Notes: generated from the letters alone by a model not told the origin. 64,000 nucleotides of DNA from Candidatus Peribacteria bacterium (GCA_031276875.1 JAISMG010000037.1:35770-99769); one strand, 5' to 3'; shown: positions 20,120 through 32,648, counted from the stretch's first letter. Numbers and translations: made by a program.

Positions 20120-21580
20120 TTATGGTTTCTTTTCAAGTTTAAATTTTGTTCTGTCTCCTTGCCATACATAAGACATTTTATACCTTGACTTTGTATTTAT
20201 ATTTCGCCACTTAGTGAAAAATTGAGAAGCAGTTTCTTCTTGAGTGGTAAATGGATATATATATCAATTTAATGAAGTTTCAAACTTTTGCTGTTCTATA
20301 GAAGAAATAAATTCTCCATTCAAAAGTTTTTTGCTTATTTCAGTAAGTTGTTTATATTCTGGCGTTGCCTGAGTTTTTACATCAAATAAAGGAATTGCTT
20401 TAAATTCTTTTGCTCCCCATTGACCGTGAAATCCAAATCCTTGATTCGTTGCATCTTGTCCTCTGCGAGGATCAACATAAATCTTTCTATGAAATCATTG
20501 TCATGTAATTCAGATATTTCAAAATGCTTCTTCCAATGCAGAATCTTCACCACCAGAAAAATTACCTTCATACATTTTTCCCTTGTTCGGATCTCTTTGA
20601 AATCCTCCTGTCCTATTGTAATCTGATAATTTAAAACCAAAAGTTGCTCCTGTTAAAGTTTTACTCCCTTCACTATGCATCCACGGTGTAATCTGAGATA
20701 ACCATGCTCTTTCCAAAATAAAAGCCCATTCATCTCCTTTACTCTCTGCCACATCATATCGTCTTACGGACGAATGTAAAAATTTATTTGAAGTAATATC
20801 TAACTGTTTTTTCATTCCCATAATATAATTTTCATCCATTTTATAGGTATCTGCGTCTATCCCGATAAGTTTAGGGTCTGCTACTTTGGTATAATCAATG
20901 GTCTTTTTAATAGCATCTATCATATCTGCTCTAATGGTTCCCATTGGTATCACTTTTTCTTTTGTAGCTGTTCTTTTATTACTATATCCTTCTTCATCAT
21001 TATAAAGATGGTCAATCACAATAATTCTCTTATCTTTCTTTGCTAGATTTTTTAACTTTGCAAGTTGTGTTTTATATTCTTTCTCAGAAAAAGTAGCATC
21101 TAGCCTATTACGAGGTCCATTAAAATAAATTATGGAAATAAAATTTCCTTTTTGATTTGAAATCGCATTTACCAAATCCTCCAATCTTTCTTCTTTCATA
21201 TAACAAGGAGTAGTCGTAATTGCATCAGTAGCAATTTTCTCAAAATTATTTGCAGCTAAAATCTGAGCTGAAAGTTCTTGTACCCTTTTTTCAATAATAT
21301 CATTTTTTCCCTCTACTTCTTCTTTGTATTTTCTCTTAGACTCATCAGGATGTCCAATCCATTGCCCATCTTTAAAAGCCCAACCATTTTCATCATAATC
21401 AGTATCTGTTAAACCATTAATATCTTTAACATTATCTGAGATTTCACCGAAAATAAAACCAGGCTGTTGCATAGCATTTTTCAACTCTGAAACTGTTTGC
21501 TGAGTTTGTCTAACGAACCGTTCTAAAGCTTTTCTTCTAGGAGTAGCTCCATAGTCAACTCCTTTTTTGTTTCGTCGCAT
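20120..21580 (-). CDS. Glycosyltransferase family 2-like protein (long paralog)
   Basis: 486 aa. It continues beyond the listed ORF through TGAs (EEAF-G-NI-G-IT-G-QGFHRK). It starts MRRNKKGVDYGATPRRKALE, and the ~90-residue N-terminal extension is absent in the short paralog. The GT2-like core: 'DAITTTPCYMKEERLEDLV', 'FISIIYFNGPRNRLD', 'DKRIIVIDHLYNDEEG', 'IRADMIDAIKKTIDY', 'LIGIDADTYKMDENYIMG', 'GATFGFKLSDYNRTGGF', 'SGGEDSALEEAF'. The tail 'HRKIYVDPRRGQ' and 'ATPEYKQLTEISKKLLNGE' matches its neighbour. It is the third gene of the 28.6 to 18.9 kb minus-strand run and may glycosylate the large proteins encoded just upstream; that is inference from position only. Confidence 0.75.
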
Positions 21581-21603
21581 AGGTATAAGGATTGGTGATA
21601 AAA

Positions 21604-24600
21604 CTATGGTCTGGGAGACGGCATAGGACTTGGACTTGGTGAAGAATGGGGAGTTGCAGCAGCATCTAATTTGGAAGTATTGGAGAAGGTTGGAATAATT
21701 CGCGTTAATAATTTATTTCCAGCTTTCTGTCCTGCTTCTCCTGCAAGTTCACTCTTAATGGTAATCGTAGACTCCAAAAATCTTTGAGACTGGTCTCTAA
21801 CAAGGTCTCCGGCAATACTCTGTGCTAAATCAGGTTTGATTGTAATAGTTCCCTGTCCTGCAATACTGGATACATCATAAGCTTTCAGACTTTGTTCTGT
21901 TGCTTCCAAAACTCTCATAATCTCCAAGTTTCCATTTTGAAACTTAGAAAAATCTGGATGTTTAGCAAGTTCTGCTGGAATTTGTTTGATTTGGTCGATT
22001 ACACTAGATTGATCTGAAATATGCTGAAGTCTACTAACTTCTGAAATGACATCATTCATTTTATCTTGCCAATTAGTGAAGTTTCCAGGTCTCACTAATG
22101 TTGCATCGGTTCCACTCGCAGGATTGATGATAACTTCTTTAATCTGTCCCTGAATATTAGCAGTATCCAAACCATCTTTGGCTGTCGTAAAGATATTGTT
22201 GCTACCATCAGTCAGATTATGTCCTCCAAGACCTACTGTTTCTTTTCCTCCATCTACAGTCTGTGCCAAATGTTGTGCTTCGGTTCATTGAACTGCTTCT
22301 TTGGCGAACATTCCTGTTCCGAGAACTTTCTGTAATGCAGCACTAGTTGCAAAACTGATAGCTGCCGTAGTTAATCCTGATTTTACAGCTAATCTTTCTC
22401 TTTTGTTTCTAAAATTCCTCAATCTTTCATTATATTCCTGTTCTAATGCTCTGGTTGTAGTATCCACGCTTATCGTTTCTCCATTTAAAATGGCAGTAAA
22501 AGCAGGGTTTGCAATAGCTGCCCTATTTGCCAAGCCAACTCTGCCAGCTCATAAATCAATTGCTTTTTCCAAGCGACGCATCTCTTGTTCAGCCTGTGCT
22601 TCTGTTTGAGAAGAAAGAAAGTTTCTACCGTGTTGTCTAAACATCTCTGTCATTGCATAAGCTTGTATTAACAGAACATTGAGTTGATTTCTTTGCAATG
22701 GGGTGAAATTTTGAGTCAGTAATGCAGAAAGATTTGTCAATTCAGTAGCCAAGATATTTGTATCTTGTAAATCTTGTATGGTAGTTGCTTCATACTTACT
22801 GAGTTGACGTCTTGCTCTCATCCTCTGAAATCGATTTCATGTTCTAGCAACATCTCTCCAGTGTTGCATAGTAGCTTCTTCTGCTTGATGGTTCATTGCA
22901 TTTCTTTTTTCATATTCGTCAACTTCTTTGGTATAGTGAGCTTTTTTCTTGAAGTAATTGGCACCTCCTATGAGTCCAGCGGAAGTTCCTGTGGAAATGA
23001 GTCCCCCTACACTAGCTCCCATTACCACTCCTCCAATTCCTGCGGTAGCAATTGCAGTTAATGCTGATGCTCCAATTATTCCCCCCATTGTCAATCGGCG
23101 ATGTCTATCCATCCATTCCCCTACTCTAGTAGTCCGTGAATGATGACGACCAGTATTTTCTGGTCTGATTTCATATGCTCCTCTTCCTGTAGTAATCATA
23201 TCAATCTGTAATCTAGCATTATTGATACAAAGTCTAGCACAACCATTGACATGACGAAGATATGTATCTAATCTTCCACGGTCTAATCTTTGTCCATCGC
23301 TTACCCCTGCTAAAAGCGTATCTAGTTGTGCTCTGAATACCGGGTCTCTACCAAAATTTCTTACATAAGCAGAAACTTGCTGATAAAGCTGAGTATAGCT
23401 AGTCTCAATAGGAGGAGTAGGATTAGGCTCATTATAATGATCAAACTGATATTGAAATGCATTATTCAAAGCACTATTAAGTTGTCTTTCTGCTCTTCGT
23501 GCATCTAACACTCTGAGAACATTAGTAGAAAAAAATCTTTCATCCATATTTCTTCCTCTGAAAGCAGGGTCTTGGGAAACGATATGATTAAATTGCTGTC
23601 TAAGTTCATCCTCTGTCATTGGAGGAACTCTATTTATATCAATATATTCACTTGCTATTCTATCTACTTCAGCCTGAAAAACCGGAGCTAAAGTAATGGT
23701 TTCTGTTACTAACGTTGCATCTCCTGCGTGACGATCAGCTGCCGCTGTCAATTCTTCATCATCAATTCCCATTGTAAATGGTCTAGGATTATTTCTCTCT
23801 GCTTCTAGTCTTCTCTGAACTTCCCTCCTGACTCTTCTATCTCTAGAAAAGAAATATCCTGCTCTACTAAAGACATTCCATTTGGAAGTAGCATTAAAGT
23901 TTCTTCTCATTTCACTCGCCACCTGAGTATAAATTTGATGTTCACGAAGACTCGTTACATCGGAAAGAACAACTCTTTCTGGAGCAATTGTTGGATTTGA
24001 TGAATATGAGGGATTTGGTGAAAACGATGGTGACGGTGAAAACGATGGTGATGGTGAGAGTGATGGTGATGGCGAAAATGATGGTGATGGTGAGAGTGAT
24101 GGTGATGGCGAAAATGATGGTGATGGTGAGAGTGATGGTGATGGTGAGAGTGATGGTGATGGTGAGAGTGATGGTGATGGTGAGAGTGATGGTGATGGTG
24201 AAAGTGATGGTGATGGTGAGAGTGATGGTGATGGTGAGAGTGATGGTGATGGTGAGAGTGATGGTGATGGTGAGAGTGATGGTGATGGTGAGAGTGATGG
24301 TGATATCCCCAATCCTATCATAAATACCTTCGTCAAGGCAACACTTGCTCCTGAAATTCAGCCTTTTACTCCTTTTAGCGCAGTAATCGGCAATGAAAAA
24401 TCTATATCTTTAATTGCGTCTACCACATCAGATGAAAGTCCATCTTTTAAAGTAATCTGACATTTTACTTCTCCTCATGAATACATAAAAGTAAAAGTTC
24501 CAATAGTTGTGGGAATACCTGCAACATCCAGTACCATTGTTAAAGGTGCAGGAGTATCTCCTGATTTGATGATATATGATGGATCAGATTTTCCTGTTGC

Positions 24601-25563
24601 ATCTACTAATTTGAGAGAAGATGGCTCTATATCTCTCGTTTGAAGAGTATAACTTTTATAATCTGTGGTAGTAGCTGTTTCAAATTCATTTTTCAAATCA
24701 TATGTTTGATCAACTTTGGCACCAGTATAATTTAGATTTCCTTTGTTAATATCCCCTAATTTAGTATTCATATCTGCCAAAAGTTCATATTCTGGTGTAA
24801 CCGCCTCTAATTCTTTCTTTACATTATAAATTCCTTTAAAACGATAAATTTCTTTCTCTTGAACTTCTTTTTTTATCTTCTGAGTTAAATCAGTAGCTTG
24901 TGCAGAATTAATCAATCCTTTTTCTGCTAAATCATAAATACGATATAAATATAATGCAATACGAATTGCTATTTCTCTCTGAGTATCAGGTTGAGTATAC
25001 AATTTACTACTTTGAATAAGAAAAGGATTATTATTTTTACGAACATTTTTTACGAAACCAGAAAGTTCAGTATCAATATTCATTGTAGTAGCATTCAACA
25101 CTTTTGAAATATCGGTAGTTCCAATATTTTTCTTCACATCTGACATATCTAAACTTTTTCCTCCAAAAAGTGTCCAAGTTTTCTTTACTACATCTAAATG
25201 CTGAAAGTCTTTTAATGTATCTAAGACAAGCGTTTGCAGAGTATCCTTTTCAGTAGTAGGCAAAGCAGGTACTACCTTTTTATAAAAAGTTGTATTCCAT
25301 AGTTCCTTTATGCCATCATTCGTTGTAAAATCTATCACCCCTTTTCCCAAATTCTTCTCAAAAAGTTGCTTTTTCTCTATAAGTTTTATTTTTAATGCTA
25401 AAAGTTTTGTTTCATCATCATTTCCCTCTGCAATTTCTGTTTTTAGTAGATTAAAAATTTCTTGCTTTTTCTCAGCAACCACATCAGCACTATTACGAAG
25501 ACCAGTTTTAGCATTAATATCTGAAATAATTCAATCTAAACTGGGATTTGGTTTGTTTAACAT
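21604..25563 (-). CDS. 1319-aa protein with SPSPSL repeat and Gly/Ala-rich hydrophobic segments
   Basis: Five track ORFs are in one frame, joined by TGAs to a single gene from ATG 25563 (MLNKPNPSLDGIISDINAKT) to TAG 21604. The N-terminal ~340 residues are charged and helical ('EIFNLLKTEIAEGNDDETKL'), with a beta-like part near 300-350. At ~420-515 comes the SPSPSL repeat. Then follow an Arg-rich helical region, a hydrophobic Gly/Ala/Ser stretch at ~800-835 ('IGASALTAIATAGIGGVVMG', 'GGLISTGTSAGLIGGANYF'), another at ~1040 ('LTTAAISFATSAALQKVLG') and a C-terminal tail ending 'SSPSPSPMPSPRP'. It has no N-terminal signal peptide. I recognise no family. The hydrophobic modules resemble membrane-inserting parts of effectors or anchors. 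The run order suggests co-expression with the 976-aa protein upstream and the two GT2-like genes downstream. Confidence 0.78.
24019..24303 (-). repeat. About 16 tandem 18-bp units encoding SPSPSL/F
   Basis: The unit on the plus strand is gatggtgatggtgagagt with a few a/c variants near one end. The minus frame gives (SPSPSL)n, with Phe variants in the older-looking copies toward the C-terminal side. Near-identical copies at the other end suggest recent expansion. Units are multiples of three, so length changes would not break the frame. Confidence 0.9.
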
Positions 25564-25689
25564 CTTATTTATATAAATCATCTAAAAATGGTGTGTGAAT
25601 TTTCCTACTTAATTATATCCTAAACTTCCAAAATAAGCAAAAATCTGATACAAAATCAGACTTTTCATACTTGACTTATTTTAAAAATA

Positions 25690-28620
25690 TTATACAGAAA
25701 ATCAAAAATTTGTTGTTAATAAAGACCTTGTTGATTCAAAAGGAGACATCCTTTTTTTGGCTGAACTAAGAAATTGTTGCGTAATCGTTTCATTCTGCAA
25801 TAACGCACGTCTTTCTCTTATATCTGTAATAATTACTCTATGAGTATCATTAATATTTGTTTCATTCATTATTACACCACCTTTCTGTTGATAAGGACCC
25901 TGTCCCCATCTAGATCTTCTTCTATTACGACCTCAAATCTTTCCTGCTTGCCTGCCTGCTAACGCAGTAGCTCCTATTGCTCCTGTTGCACTACCAACAT
26001 TTCCCCAATTCAAAGACCAAGGTAAAGCTCCTAGTGCACCACCTACTGCCGCACCTCACAAAGCAGCTGTTCCTACACTATTGGCTACTATTTTTCCTGT
26101 TCTTACACGCCTCAATTCTCTATCATAAGGTGCTCTATCGTGTGCTTCCACATAAGAGAATTCTTGAGTTGACCCATCAAAGAAATAGAGTCTTCCCGTC
26201 TGTCGGTCAGTTGCAGAAAGGAGTGAATTATCATTAGCAATTTTTCTATTTTGGGTAATTCAACTAGCTCCCGTCAACATTTGTTCATTTACTGTAGCTA
26301 GAATATCTAGACTAATGCCATCAAAAATTCTTCCCTTTCTGCGTTTTCTTTTATTGATAATACTTGGTAATGAAGAAGGACCATATGTTTTCCCTTCATA
26401 CGTTAGCGTAAATTTATTGTTTGCATATGCAATACTAGCTCATGTATTGCCTCCAGTAGCAGTAGTGACAGGTACAGGACCCCAAGCAAATTTTCTTGTA
26501 GTTCCAAGATTTGCTAAAAAGTTCATTGGGTCTTTCCAGAGATGAATATTCAAGTTTGCTTTGAATTTATCACTACTAAATCGTCTATTGGTCATCACTC
26601 TCCTATAACTCTGATACTTTTGGTTCATAGCTTGCGTAAAATGGTTCATTACATCAGTCAAATTATGTTCTAGACTATATCCATTGGTATTTCGATTGGT
26701 AGTAGGAGCAAAATGCTGATTATAATCAAAAATCGTTTCAATATGTTGCCTTCTAGCTCCCGTATGTATATCTATTTCTAATTCATTTGTAGCTAATGTA
26801 ATATTTCCATTGTCCGCTATCTGTAAAGTGTGGGTAATATCAGCATTATGATGATTCTGATAAGAAAGAGGGATATTTTTATCTTTAGCCATCTGCACTA
26901 CTGACCTAATAACATTATAAGCAATATGAAGTCTTTCTTTTCCAAAAGGGATTTGTTGATTTTGAAGGACTGCTTGTATCAATTCCATTGGACTTGCTGC
27001 AGACATTTTTAAAGGATATTGCTGTGACCCAGGGATATTAGTTCACCATACTTCTAATGTCATTTTTTTGGCTGAAACTACATTTACTTTCATATTATAG
27101 GTTATAGATTGCGGTGTTTCATTTTCTCCACGTAACGTAAGAGTTTGGTCTTGTGGGAGCGTTGTGGTATCTTTTGCAAAAAAACTTAAGTAATTATAAT
27201 CATTTGCACCAAAACGAACCCATCATCTTCCTGGACCTATTTTAAATCTCCTCTGATTTTCTTTAGCCAGTCCGCGATTGTTCATATCTTGATTGACTCT
27301 TCCATCACCAAAATCATCAACCTGACTTCTATTTATAGTATCTATAAAATTATCAAAATTTGCCATCAAAAATCTACGATTATGATAATTATTATCTGGA
27401 CGATCAATGACTTCTGAAAATCTATGACGCATTCGTTGACCAATTTCTTCTCTATGAATTGCATGAATAGCAGTAGTAAAATCAGCTACACTTCTATTAG
27501 CTCTAGGATGAGTTCTCAATATTTCATCTCTACGAGCATCTGAAGCAAACCAACATGTAAATCTATTGAAATCTACAAAATGTGCTTCACGATTAAAATT
27601 ATTCCAATGTGGTTGTCCAATATATCTCGCTCTCAAAAAATCAAAACAAGCTTGTCTTTTTTCTGGAGTATCCAATAAAGCAGCTTTCGTAGGACTAAGT
27701 CTTTGCAATGTAGCAAAAATCATCTCTTGTTCTATACTTTCGTGGTCATTAGTCCATTGATGTTGTATTTCATGATGCAACACTCCAGCTCCCATATTGT
27801 TATAATCTATGATAGCTTGTTCACGTTGATTAACATTTAATGCTCCAATTCATGGAAGATTGATGGTAATATTTTTATCTTTGTAAAGATTTAACCCGTG
27901 AATTTGTGTAGTAGCTCTTACTGCTAAATCTAATGTTGTAAAATCAGTATCTGGCGGATTGATGACAAAACCTGCAATAATTAATTGTCCTGTGTCTCTA
28001 TTAAAGGTTATTCCTGTCAACGTATGAGTTACTCCATTATGCGTATACGTATAACGACCTGTTCCATCAGGTCTCAAAACAGTAGTACCATCTCTCATCA
28101 CTAAATCATACGACCTCGTTCAAAATCCCACAACATCAAAATTTGTACTCAAATCTCTGTTAGCATTGCTGGTATCAAACGTATGCACTGCTCCTACAGG
28201 TGTAGTTTCCAAATTAGTTGCTACGGTATAAATTTGATTGTATTCACTATAACGATGTACACGATGTAAGGTATTATGTAATCTTACTCCAGGTAAAGTA
28301 CTAGCAATCTGTCCTCTTCTTAAATTAACATTAGGATTTTGAGGACCAGCTGCCAACCTAGCTTCTTCATCAGTAAGCCCCGTAATTTCTGCATCTATTA
28401 CTTGCTCTGCAATATTTCCTCCTCCTCATCATCAAGACACTAACTTATTACGAATAGTTCCTAATGCTGCCATTACTTCCGTATCTACAGGAATAATGTC
28501 ATTTACTACAGAAGCTAATTTAAGATTGGTCTCTATAATAATATTTTTTAATTGTGCAAAACTTTCCAAATTTTGAGAGATGGTATCTGCTCTACGAATA
28601 ATTTCTTCTTTAGTAGCCAT
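25690..28620 (-). CDS. 976-aa protein with HExxH zincin-like motif
   Basis: Track ORFs 28432-28758, 28120-28356, 27850-28101, 27223-27795 and 26440-27006 share one frame, and I checked every codon to TAA at 25690. The start is ATG 28620 (MATKEEIIRRADTISQNLES) rather than the upstream 28758. A Gly run (GGGGGN) is partly TGA-coded. Beta-rich region at ~95-230; then 'GVLHHEIQHQWTNDHESIEQ' at ~280, an HExxH zinc motif with acidic residues downstream as possible third ligand. Next an Arg-rich helical part with 'RRFSSDKFKANLNIHLWKDP', and near the C-terminus a Gly/Ala hydrophobic stretch ('GTAALGGAAVGGALGALPW'). No signal peptide. A metallopeptidase is plausible but no known family is recognised. 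First gene of the minus run ending at 18.9 kb. Confidence 0.75.
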
Positions 28621-29035
28621 TTCAACAAATTTATCCAAATAAAATATTTTCCTCACTCCATTATACTCCAAACCCTCCCAAAAGTCAAAAAAAAGCAGAC
28701 TTTTTTTCTGATGAGTATCATAAACTACAATGAAGATACTTTCCATTTTCCTCTTCATCTGGATGTTCTAACCTTTTAAAAGATATTTTTTGATAGCATC
28801 TGTGTGCATATGATACTTGAGTATGGAAATGGAAGTAGACAATACAATGAAGTATGGAAAGGCTTATCAGAATACTGATGATTTCATCAATGACCTCGTA
28901 GCTGATGAAAAAATTTTCTCTAATCAATCTTCCTTTGAAAAACTTTTTCATTTCCGTATACCTACTCACGATAAACAATACAAATCTCCTGTAATCTTCT
29001 GAAATCTTTTTACCTCTCCTGAAATCATCTGTACT

Positions 29036-31345
29036 ATGGACATCAAAGGCTACATCTCCTCACAGCTCAATGAAGAACAAACCAAAGCAGCTCTACATAC
29101 TGATACTGCTTCGCTCATTATCGCGGGAGCAGGAAGTGGGAAAACGAGAGTACTTACCTACAAAATCGCTTATCTCCTTCGAGGACTCAATGTCCCTGTT
29201 TCTCGTATTCTCGCCGTTACGTTCACCAATAAAGCAGCCAATGAGATGAAAGAAAGACTGATACAAATTAGCGAGGAAATCCCTTCCGCCGTGGGACAAA
29301 CCACCTTATCAGGGGAAAACACCACACAAGCACACATTGTGTCCTCCTCTGATAATGCTACCGATGACCTCTCCGACTTCATTTCTGCGATGGAACAGTC
29401 CAAACCAGCTTCACCTTCAGCTTTTTCTCTCCGTACTTCTGACCTTAAATGGATTGGAACGTTTCATTCCATTTTCCTCAAAATCCTCAAAGAAGACATT
29501 GATAAACTCGGGATGAAATACAACAAAAATTTCTGAATTCTGGATATGGGAGATAGTGCAACCCTTATGAGAGAACTGCTCAAAAGGCTGAATTTAAGTG
29601 ACGTTTTCAAACCAAACGAAGTTAAAGGCTTTATCTCTAAACAAAAAAATAACGGAATGTTGCCTTCAGATTTTTTAAAAGGTGTAGAAAGCAGTTATGA
29701 CGCTTCAATGGGGAAAGTCTATGAAGAATACCAAAAGACTTTGGAAACAACCAATTCACTAGATTTCGATGATTTGCTCTTGCTTCCGTATTTACTGTTC
29801 ACCAAACAGCAAGATGTGTTACGTAAACGGCAAAACCATTTTGATTACGTGCTGGTGGATGAGGCACAAGACACCAATCGAATTCAGTTTGAATTGATGA
29901 AGCTGATGACTGGTGGCGGTGCGAATATCACCTTGATTGGTGATGATTTTCAGAGTATTTATGGGCGACGTGGAGCGTTGATGGAAAATTTCCTCAATGT
30001 GAAGAGATACCGACCCGATATCCAGATGTTCAAATTGCAAATCAATTACCGTTCCAAACCCCACATTGTGCAGGCAGGAAATGCGGTGATTAAGCATAAT
30101 GTAAACCAATACGAAAAAAACATTGTCGCTCATAGAGAAGGAAACGACAAAATCACTATTTTTTCTCACAATAGCGATATTGACGAGGCAGCAAATACTG
30201 TTGAACTAATAAAGAAAATGAAGAATGCTGGAAAGCTGACTTCTCGAGGACAGGTAGCGATTTTATATAGGACGAATTCCCAATCCAGCATTTTTGAAAA
30301 TATGTTTATCCAAGAAGGTATTCCTTACAAAATTTGGGGAGCATTTAAGTTCTTTGAGAGAAAAGAAATCAAAGATATTTTGGCGTATTTAAAGTATTTT
30401 CTTAATCCTCTGGACAATGTCGCTCTCAAAAGGATTATCAATACCCCCAATAGAAAAATCTGAGAAACCACCTTTGAAAAAATCGCTGAATATTCCCTGC
30501 AACACAATGTTTCTATTTATGAAACCATTGCACAAATGCGAAAAGGAGAAATCCCTCCAGAAGAGCTAAAAATCACGCCTCAAGCGATGAGCGGAGTCAA
30601 AACGTTTATGTTGCTCGTAGAAGCTCTCAATAACGAGCTACCCAATGCTACTCCCTCAGATTTTATTGAACTGTTGGTAAAACAAATTCATTACCGCGAC
30701 CACCTCGTCAAAGAAGAAGGAGGCGAACAGCAAGCAGACGAGAAATACGAAAACATTGGACAACTTATCAATATGGCAAGTAAATATATCGAAAAAGGAG
30801 AAGAAACGCTGAGACAATTTATGGAGGAAGTATCGTTGCTTTCAGATGTCGCGGAAAATGAGCAGGGAGATATTGATGCAGTGAAATTGATGACGGTACA
30901 TTCCAGTAAGGGACTAGAATTTCCGATGGTGTTTGTGGTGGGTTTGGAAGATAATATGTTTCCGCTTTCCAATGCAATGTTGGAGCCACAGCTTTTGGAA
31001 GAGGAAAGAAGGCTGATGTATGTTGCCGTTACGAGAGCAAAGGATGCTTTATTTCTTTCTTGTGCTGCATCCAGAATGACGCGAGGACAAACGAAAATGA
31101 ACCCTCCTAGCAGATTTTTGGCTGAACTTCCCCCAGAGCTGGTAAAAAGTTATGATTTAGCAGGAGGAACAGAAAAAGAAAGCTGACCTTCGATTTCGGA
31201 AGGCGATACGGTGAAGCATAAGTTATTTGGAACGGGATATGTTTTGGAAGTGTGGAGCAATATGGCGATTGTGAAGTTTCATAATCCAAAGTTTGGACTC
31301 AGAAAAGTGGAATTGAGGTTTTTGGAAGAGTTTCAATACAAATAA
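29036..31345 (+). CDS. uvrD: UvrD/PcrA-type superfamily 1 DNA helicase
   Basis: 769 aa from [20 protein letters not shown]. Motifs: Q-motif LNEEQ, Walker A '[13 protein letters not shown]', Ia '[16 protein letters not shown]', Walker B '[13 protein letters not shown]', III '[15 protein letters not shown]', IV '[14 protein letters not shown]', '[19 protein letters not shown]' and VI '[18 protein letters not shown]'. A C-terminal PcrA-type Tudor-like segment follows ('[17 protein letters not shown]'). TGAs encode Gly at KNF-G-ILD, NRKI-G-ETT and ES-G-PSI. A ~60-residue insert after '[10 protein letters not shown]' contains Ser/Thr-rich sequence. The frame is open upstream to 28772 (possible extra N-terminal ~70 aa from TTG 28817 or ATG 28823), but LNEEQ at residue 11 is the normal spacing. 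Acts in repair and fork clearance. Confidence 0.95.
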
Positions 31346-31491
31346 AAAACACTTAAATGTTATTAAAATCATATATTTATTATTATTCTAACAATAAGTC
31401 AAAGGGAAAAAGAGGGAGAAACGTATAAAAAGTTTGCAAATATAAAAAAAATTCTTATTATAAAGGTAATTTTATTTACTACATTATTTCA

Positions 31492-32604
31492 ATGACACAA
31501 CCACAAGATCCTGTATCAACGCAAAATCCTCAGTGAACAGGACAACCAATGATGAATACTGTTCCTCCTACTTCTGTTCCCACAGTGCAATTAGTTCCAG
31601 AGAATACAGTTTCAGAAGTTCCCGTGCAACCAGTTCCAGAAAATGCTCCAGCTGTTTCTGCTCAAACTGTCTCTGTACAGCCCACTGCTTCACAAGAAAA
31701 AGGATTTCTAGATACGATGATTGATAAAGGAGCAAGTACCATTGCTTCTATGACGGGGCAACCTGACCCTTTTACAGGACAAGGAGGGACACCGTCTGCT
31801 ACTTTGTCAGCTACAGAGGCTCAACCTGCACCTTCTGCATCAGGTTTTTTTGGAAAATTGCGATGAGGAGCTAAAAATTTATTTTCTACAGCAGCAAATA
31901 TAGCAGGAAAAGGTATCCAAACCTGAGCAAATGTTGTGGGAGGAGTAGCTCAAACAGCGGTACAAACCGGTTCTGCTTTAGGACAAGGAATGGGAAATGC
32001 TATTCAAAATAATCAGGATGGAAATTTTTTGCAAAATGCAATGGGGGCAATAACTGATGTTGCTAAAACTACCGTTTCTGCTGGTACGCAAGCTGTTAGC
32101 GGAGTAGTAGATGCAGGAAAAACCACCGTGAGTGGAGTAGTAGACGCAGGGAAAGATACTATGGGAGCAGTAGCTTCAAATATTCCAGGACAATTGGGAG
32201 GTAATATGCTTCAATGAGCTGTGAATACTATTGGCGGGCTTGCAGACCAAGCAGTAAATGTTACGCAAACTTTCACAGACCAAGCAGTAAATGTAGGAAC
32301 TGGAGCTTTGGGAACTGTAGAAAAATTGGGAACATCTGCTGTAGGAAAAGTAAGTAATGTGGTAGGGACAGCTACAGACAAAATTAGTGAAGTGGGAGGG
32401 AATGTTTTTGGGCAAGCAACAGATTTAGTACAAAATATTCAAAAACCTGAAGAAGGAGTACAAGAAGGTGAAATGCAACAACCGGTATACGCTGAAGGAC
32501 AAATTGTTCCACCCGTTGAACCATCTGTTGCTACTGTTCCTCCTGCTTCTGATGCCTCTGTTGCTTCTGATATTCCTTGAGAACCAGTAAACCCAGCTAT
32601 ATAA
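31492..32604 (+). CDS. 370-aa low-complexity amphipathic-repeat protein
   Basis: ATG 31492 to TAA 32604, joining three track ORFs through TGAs (PQ-G-TGQP, KLR-G-GAKN, MLQ-G-AVN, DIP-G-EPV). The first ~110 residues are Pro/Val/Thr-rich and disordered. The middle has imperfect repeats with an 11- to 13-residue period: 'AGKTTVSGVVD' twice, 'AGKDTMGAVAS', 'DQAVNVTQTFT', 'DQAVNVGTGAL', 'AVGKVSNVVGTATDKISEVG'. This resembles the amphipathic helices of LEA, phasin or apolipoprotein-like proteins. The C-terminus is Pro/Ala-rich again. No signal peptide. It leads the plus-strand arm of the envelope locus, 44 bp before the next gene. Membrane-surface association is a guess from the repeat pattern. Confidence 0.7.
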
Positions 32605-32648
32605 TAGTGATTAAACGTTACATATTTATTCCTTTATAGGCAAAAAGA

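Noticed and set aside
24019-24303. Tandem repeat considered as a CRISPR array.
   Set aside because: Units of 18 bp with no unique spacers, in frame in a large gene; no cas genes nearby.
23988-24323. Plus-strand ORF of 111 aa rich in MVMV.
   Set aside because: It is the reverse-strand shadow of the SPSPSL repeat.
28817-29035. N-terminal extension of UvrD (about 70 aa, open frame).
   Set aside because: The helicase Q-motif spacing is normal from ATG 29036, and no ribosome-binding signal favours the upstream start; kept only as a note.
29036-31345. Frameshifts or pseudogenes: uvrD, rel, ligA, the giant gene and others appear broken in the ORF track.
   Set aside because: All breaks are TGA only, always in the same phase and often at invariant Gly positions; TAA/TAG never interrupt. 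They are intact genes in code 25.
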